Source: Candidatus Methanoperedens sp.
GTDB lineage: Archaea > Halobacteriota > Methanosarcinia > Methanosarcinales > Methanoperedenaceae
Length of the DNA: 40,847 nucleotides
Direction: 5' to 3'
NCBI GenBank assembly: GCA_023249105.1
Contig: JAHFDG010000034.1
Span: forward strand, 1-40,847
Shown: piece after piece, positions 36,319 to 40,847 of the stretch
Position numbering within the stretch: the first letter of the stretch is position 1
How the letters are laid out: every line of letters begins with the position of its first letter
Program-made: the position numbers and the translations under genes
The notes under the pieces: generated by a model
Told to the model about the DNA's origin: nothing
Database searches by the model: none
The model's input: the letters and a program-made list of their open reading frames with translations, nothing else

Positions 36319-39293
36319 ATATTATTCAAACCTCATTTTCAACGGGTGAAATTGCGCCGTCTATTTACGGGCGGACAGATATCGCGCAGTACGCTAACGC
36401 TTGCGAGATTGTAGAGAATTTCATCCCGCGTTCTTATGGAACCGCTATCTCAATGCCCGGCACAAGATACGTCGCCACGGTGAGCGATTCCACGTTAAGA
36501 TCAAGGCTCATGAAATTTGTTTTCAACAAAACCGATATAAACGTGATTGAAGCGGGTGACCTCTACATGCGGTTTTTCGCCAATCGCGGGGTTGTTGTCA
36601 CCGCCTCCGCTACAGAAGATTTTTCAGGGCTTGCCGCAAATCTTGTCGCGCAATGGAAATTTAACGATAACACCAATTCAACGGTTGTCATTGAAAACGG
36701 CGGGTCATATGGCGGGACATCCTCGACCAACACAAGCACGCTTGCCGCGACTGGAAAAGTAAGCGGCGCTTTCAATTTTGCCGGGCAGTACGCGGTTAGT
36801 GTTGCGGATAACGCCGCATTCACCTTTGATGATTCAGGCGGGAATGGTAAATTCTCGGTTTGCGCGTGGGTTTATTATACGTCAACCGGAGCGCAACAAA
36901 CGATCATTGCAAAATGGGCGAGTTCTAATCATGAATGGAGACTCTATGTAACCTCAACCGGGCATTTGAAGTTTGAGCTTGAAGACCAGAGTGTCACCAA
37001 AGAGGCGGACATTGAATCGTCGTCAGCTTTGACCGCTGGCTGGCATTTTGTGGTTGGCACGTATGACGGCAGGGGCGGGGCAAATGCGGCGTTAGGCCTT
37101 AACCTTTATGTGGATTCTGTTATTTTAACGGGCGTCACAAGAACGACCGATTCCGGGTATATAGCAATGGAGAATTTAACTTCAAGCCTTACGATCGGGA
37201 GAAGGTCAGGGACGCCCCAGGAATTCTGGAAAGACAAAATTGACACTCCGGCGGTTTTCAATACGAACCTGTCAGCAACCCAGATCGCATCTATTTATAG
37301 CTCAGGATCGACGACTTATCAATTAACGACGATCTTCACCGAGGATGAACTTGCGGACATAAAATACGTGCAGGTCAATGACGTTATCTGGATCACCCAC
37401 CCGAACCATGCCCCCCAAAAACTGGTGAGAACGTCTGCGAATGAATGGACGATCGCTGATTTTGATTTTAAGGGGGGCCCTTTCTTAGACGAGAATACGG
37501 ACACCTCGATTGAAATTGATCCGACCTCAACGACCGGGACAATCAATATCGTTGTATCTCCGACCACCGCAAATCTATTCACGCTTTCAACCAGCACGTT
37601 AGGGCATCATAACTCGTACTGGAGAATTGCCGGATTATCGGACACAAACGCCACGACTGGCCTTAAAGAATACGGATACGTAAAAATCACTCATGTAATA
37701 AATTCCTACACCGCGACGGCAACCGTCATAAAAGCCCTGAAATCAGCGGCCTCAACAAGTGTCTGGGCTGAGGGCGCATGGTCAGCGGTCAGAGGATATC
37801 CGGCCTGTGTCACGTTCCACGGAAGCAGGTTATATTTTGCAAGAACGGATCATGAACCTCAGAAAGTGTGGGGTTCGAAAGTATTTATTTATGACAATTT
37901 TGCGCTCGATACACAGGCCGACGATGACGGGCTTAATTTAGCTCTTGCCTCGAATGAATCAAATGAAATTCAATGGCTTGTGTCCGGTGCGAACCTTTAC
38001 GCCGGGACTTTCGGAGGGGTGTTTGTTATCCGCGCCGATGGAGAACTTGCAATTACTCCTGACAATGTGAACGCAAGAGAAGAAGTGGGATATGGCACGA
38101 GTTCGATCCAGGCTAAAAAGGTTGGAAGTTTTATTTATTTTCTTCAGAGGTTCGCAAAGAAATTGAGGGAACTTTTCTATTCATGGGAGAACGATACTTT
38201 CAAAGCGGTCGATGCGACGATCCTTTCCGCACATATTACCGGGAATGGCGTTGTTGATATGGATATCATGACGGCCCCTGAAACAATTATTCATTGCGTG
38301 TTGACCAGCGGAACTTTGGCATGCATGACAAGGGAAATCGATCAGCAGGTAATGGGCTGGTCAAGGATTTCAACGGATGGGACGTTCACATCGGTTGCGA
38401 TCGTTCCTTCTCAAGCCGATGCTTATGATGAGGCCTGGGTCATTGTTGAACGATGGGTTAACAGTACCCGGAAAAAATACGTTGAATATTTCGAGAACCT
38501 GGAACCCCCGGCCCGGCAAGACCTTTGTCTTTACCTTCATTCAGCGTTGACTTATAACGCTTATTCCTCGACCTCCACGTCAGGGGTAACGGTTTCTCTT
38601 TCGGCATCATCGGGATCGGTGACGTTGACATCATCCACCGCTTATTTCGCGGGGGGGATGATAAATAAAAGATTACGGGCGATTGACGAGAACGGAAACA
38701 CGATCGGGGAAGGCTCTATTACCGCAACGGCTTCAACGACGAGTATCACGTTAAGCATCACGACGACGTTTAACGCTTTAAGCTATACCACTGGAAGATG
38801 GGGAGTCTCGGTGGCAACTATTTCCGGGCTGGATCATCTTGAGGCAAAGACTTTGGGGATTTTAGCGGATGGGCTTACGGAATCTCTGACAAGGACTGTC
38901 GCAAGCGGAGCGGTGACGTTAGGCAGTAACTATTTTGTTATTTCAGCGGGGCTTTCGTATAACCAGCTTTTCAGGACATTGAAGAAAGAATTTCAGGTAC
39001 AAACGGGGACGATTCAAACGCAGTGGCAGAGATTCGATAAAATCGCGTTTAAAGTGAACCGTTCCACGCAAAACTTCAAATATGGCCCGGACTCTAGCAA
39101 TCTTGACGATATCCAGCTAGCGGTGACCCCAACGGTGACATCGCTTTATACTGGCATCCTTCCTCCGCAAGGTGGGACGATTGCCATGCGCGGCGGGTAT
39201 CAACGCGGGGCGCAGGTTTATATCAAGAATACTCAACCGTTACCGATTGAGATTTTGAATATTGTCGGGAACCTTGAATCATACGAAGGATAA
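36315..39293 (+). CDS. Tail tubular protein B (T7 gp12-like) with LamG insertion
   Basis: A 992-residue tail protein. The N-terminus (IIQTSFSTGEIAPSIYGRTD, SYGTAISMPGTRYVA) and FTEDELADIKYVQVNDVIWI, followed by THPNHAPQKLVR, define the tail tubular B / gp12 family. Between them residues about 104-332 form a LamG/concanavalin-like sandwich (VAQWKFNDN, KFSVCAWVYYTSTG, AGWHFVVGTYDG, SLTIGRRSG), which binds sugars in many proteins. The C-terminal half has the ITGNGVVDM, VEYFENLEPP and GGYQRGAQVYI elements of the nozzle. Forms the tail tube end; the LamG part probably contacts host glycans. Confidence 0.85.
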   Translation: MNIIQTSFSTGEIAPSIYGRTDIAQYANACEIVENFIPRSYGTAISMPGTRYVATVSDSTLRSRLMKFVFNKTDINVIEAGDLYMRFFANRGVVVTASATEDFSGLAANLVAQWKFNDNTNSTVVIENGGSYGGTSSTNTSTLAATGKVSGAFNFAGQYAVSVADNAAFTFDDSGGNGKFSVCAWVYYTSTGAQQTIIAKWASSNHEWRLYVTSTGHLKFELEDQSVTKEADIESSSALTAGWHFVVGTYDGRGGANAALGLNLYVDSVILTGVTRTTDSGYIAMENLTSSLTIGRRSGTPQEFWKDKIDTPAVFNTNLSATQIASIYSSGSTTYQLTTIFTEDELADIKYVQVNDVIWITHPNHAPQKLVRTSANEWTIADFDFKGGPFLDENTDTSIEIDPTSTTGTINIVVSPTTANLFTLSTSTLGHHNSYWRIAGLSDTNATTGLKEYGYVKITHVINSYTATATVIKALKSAASTSVWAEGAWSAVRGYPACVTFHGSRLYFARTDHEPQKVWGSKVFIYDNFALDTQADDDGLNLALASNESNEIQWLVSGANLYAGTFGGVFVIRADGELAITPDNVNAREEVGYGTSSIQAKKVGSFIYFLQRFAKKLRELFYSWENDTFKAVDATILSAHITGNGVVDMDIMTAPETIIHCVLTSGTLACMTREIDQQVMGWSRISTDGTFTSVAIVPSQADAYDEAWVIVERWVNSTRKKYVEYFENLEPPARQDLCLYLHSALTYNAYSSTSTSGVTVSLSASSGSVTLTSSTAYFAGGMINKRLRAIDENGNTIGEGSITATASTTSITLSITTTFNALSYTTGRWGVSVATISGLDHLEAKTLGILADGLTESLTRTVASGAVTLGSNYFVISAGLSYNQLFRTLKKEFQVQTGTIQTQWQRFDKIAFKVNRSTQNFKYGPDSSNLDDIQLAVTPTVTSLYTGILPPQGGTIAMRGGYQRGAQVYIKNTQPLPIEILNIVGNLESYEG

Positions 39294-39296
39294 AAT

Positions 39297-39803
39297 ATGG
39301 CACAAGCATTACTGATAGCGGGAACAGCTTATTCGGCTTATAGCTCGATCAAAGCGGGACGTGAACAATCCGCGGCTTATCAAGCGCAAGGAGTGGCGGC
39401 TTATCAGCAAAGCCAATACAACGCCGGGATTTATGAGCAACAGGCCGAGATGGTCAAGGCGAAAAAGAAAATTCATGACTATCAATTTAACCGGCAGATG
39501 GGCCGTGCGGATAGCGCAATCATCGCTCAAACTGCCGGGAAAGGGTTGTTATTTTCCGGGTCACCTCTTGCTGTATTAGCAGATAATAAAAGCCAGATGT
39601 TATTTGATAAAGCGATTGACGATTACAATCTTGACATTGAAAAATATTATGCTCTTTCCGGGGCGCAATATCAGAGGATGGCGGGAACATCGGCCCTTAA
39701 CCAAGCCAATGAAGCCGCAAGAGTCTCAAGAAGCGCCGGGTACACAAACGCTTTTTCAACGATTTTAAGCGCAGGATCATCCTACGCTTTGAGGCGGGTC
39801 TAA
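39297..39803 (+). CDS. Internal virion protein (T7 gp14-like)
   Basis: A 168-residue protein. AQALLIAGTAYSAYSSIKAGRE then coiled-coil QSAAYQAQGVAAYQQSQYNAG and DYQFNRQMGRADSAIIAQ, with an Ala/Gly-rich hydrophobic C-terminus; this is the usual shape of gp14-like ejection proteins. It sits after gp12-like and before the gene at 39803 (TAATG overlap). It is expected to insert in the host envelope during DNA ejection. Confidence 0.75.
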   Translation: MAQALLIAGTAYSAYSSIKAGREQSAAYQAQGVAAYQQSQYNAGIYEQQAEMVKAKKKIHDYQFNRQMGRADSAIIAQTAGKGLLFSGSPLAVLADNKSQMLFDKAIDDYNLDIEKYYALSGAQYQRMAGTSALNQANEAARVSRSAGYTNAFSTILSAGSSYALRRV

Positions 39804-40847
39804 TGCCAAACTATCCGAACACCTATCAACGCTACGATTCCAAAGGCGATTTAACCACGCAACAGCCAGCGCACCTTTTAACGGCTGAAACGTTACCCGC
39901 CGTTTCAAGGCAAGCCGAGATCACACAGCAAAAGGGCGAGATCGGGAAACAGATTGCGGATATCGGGCTTAAACTAGACGCGGGGATTATGTCTACCCGC
40001 AAAACTGTTGCCGAGGTTAATTCAGCGGATGCGATTGCGGATATCCATCAAAGAGCGGCAAATGATCCAAACCCGGACAACCAGAAAAATTATATAAAAG
40101 AAATGGATCAGGCGAGACAAAAAAACACGCAGGGACTTGACCGTCTTTCGGCTTTGCAGATAAACCATGATTACAATAACGCCGGAATCCAGCTTGACAA
40201 TATTTTTACAAAGAAAAATCTTGAGATTGATGCTATTGCTACTAAAAGGAAAGCGGAACAACTTGCCAATGAAGGGAAATTCAAAGAAATTTCAGATCTT
40301 TTCCAAGAGAAAGCGGACATCGGGCATATAGACAGAAGCACCGCTTATGATCTTGAAAAAACTTATATTAAAAAAGCAAAAGATACACAGATCGGGCTTG
40401 AAATAGCCAATGACCCGGCACGTGAAGAAAGTCAGTCTCAAGTGCTTGCTGAATTAAAAAAGGTGGATAGCGGTAAATATTCCTATCTTGCCGTAGACGA
40501 AAGACTCGATGCGATCAAAACCTCACAGCAAAGGATTTTTAATAACAACCAAACTTATAAGCGTGATATCGAAGATTCCCAGAATGAAAGACAAAATTCA
40601 CTCATCGATAAAATGGCGAATCAAGAAATAAATATTCATGATATCGAAGACGAGGAAGCTGTCCCCGAAGCGGCTGGGGGGATGAAAAGAACTCAACTCC
40701 TTACTTATAAAAAAGCAGTCCTTACCGGGATTAAGGGGAATCTTGACAGGATGCTTCAGGAAAAAACGAACAAAGAGCCAACTAAAAGAGCGCAAGCTGT
40801 TAAACAATACAATGATTTGATCGAAAATTTTATGGATGATAAATCAG
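39803..40847 (+). CDS. Internal virion protein (T7 gp15 position), truncated by window end
   Basis: An open frame from ATG 39803 (TAATG overlap with the gp14-like gene) runs without a stop to the right end, 348 residues. It is rich in charge and long helices (AEITQQKGEIGKQIADIGLK, EQLANEGKFKEISDLFQEK). If position 1 follows 40847, it continues D-A-K-A-K and stops at TAA 15-17, overlapping ATG 17. It would then be about 353 residues, shorter than T7 gp15. Role inferred from position: ejection or core protein. Confidence 0.65.
   Translation, partial: MPNYPNTYQRYDSKGDLTTQQPAHLLTAETLPAVSRQAEITQQKGEIGKQIADIGLKLDAGIMSTRKTVAEVNSADAIADIHQRAANDPNPDNQKNYIKEMDQARQKNTQGLDRLSALQINHDYNNAGIQLDNIFTKKNLEIDAIATKRKAEQLANEGKFKEISDLFQEKADIGHIDRSTAYDLEKTYIKKAKDTQIGLEIANDPAREESQSQVLAELKKVDSGKYSYLAVDERLDAIKTSQQRIFNNNQTYKRDIEDSQNERQNSLIDKMANQEINIHDIEDEEAVPEAAGGMKRTQLLTYKKAVLTGIKGNLDRMLQEKTNKEPTKRAQAVKQYNDLIENFMDDKS

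Noticed and set aside
1-40847. Genes on the minus strand
   Set aside because: Many minus-strand frames exist (for example 33410-34132, 28735-29127, 6043-6468), but all lie opposite recognised or overlapping + strand genes and show no domain or ribosome-site support.
1-40847. Prophage integration signs (att sites, integrase, repressor)
   Set aside because: No tyrosine or serine recombinase motif, no CI-like repressor and no flanking direct repeats were seen.

Overview
The window reads as a tailed bacteriophage genome of the short-tailed (podovirus-like) type, about 40.8 kb, with every credible gene on the + strand, packed tightly with ATGA/TAATG stop-start overlaps. The two ends appear to join. 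The open frame starting at 39803 runs off the right end, and if position 1 follows 40847 it closes after five more codons on a TAA that overlaps the ATG at 17. That would give an uninterrupted block of three internal virion proteins in the order of T7 gp14-gp15-gp16. I therefore think this is a complete, circularly assembled genome opened inside the internal-protein operon. The host is not identifiable with confidence. A secreted protein at 10681 carries a post-signal motif that reminds me of Omnitrophota secretomes, but this is a weak hint.

Layout. 17-2884: large internal virion protein. 2896-4325: small membrane or holin-like proteins, a promoter, and an RlpA-like cell-wall protein (probable lysis module). 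4322-9849: early-type small genes, including a Cas4/RecB-like PD-(D/E)XK exonuclease, a coiled-coil partner, a zinc-ribbon protein with an acidic SSB-like tail, a winged-helix protein, a GYG/GDG hexanucleotide-repeat protein and a NinG-like nuclease. 9846-10680: small proteins around a 300-base non-coding stretch holding three consecutive long-stem RNA-like elements; the last is tRNA-like with a Leu-type D arm but no normal anticodon arm.

10681-24830: a large accessory island, about a third of the genome, devoted mainly to glycan chemistry. It holds a cupin, a DegT/DnrJ-type aminotransferase, a methyltransferase, a GT4, four GT2 glycosyltransferases (one frameshifted near its start), an HPr-kinase-like P-loop protein, a nucleotide-sugar epimerase, a radical SAM enzyme with a CX7CX2C cluster motif and a TMTC-like GT-C membrane protein. 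Three AT-rich HNH endonuclease genes and a multi-HTH protein are wedged between these genes. So is a two-gene cassette bracketed by two pentanucleotide (GGCNN)n tracts.

24880-40847: packaging and virion module in canonical order. It contains a small terminase candidate, TerL, a GNAT acetyltransferase, a small conserved protein, the portal (T7-like head-tail connector), a Bbp19-like protein, a scaffold, the major capsid protein, a head protein, tail tubular protein A, two paralogous repeat-stalk fibre-like proteins, a sulfotransferase-like protein, an appendage protein, tail tubular protein B with an inserted LamG domain, and internal virion proteins.

How it fits together: the structural genes specify a T7-style virion. 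The early region supplies recombination and nuclease functions but no recognisable DNA polymerase, RNA polymerase, integrase or repressor, so replication and transcription probably rely on the host. The glycan island probably remodels a surface polysaccharide of the host, or decorates the virion.
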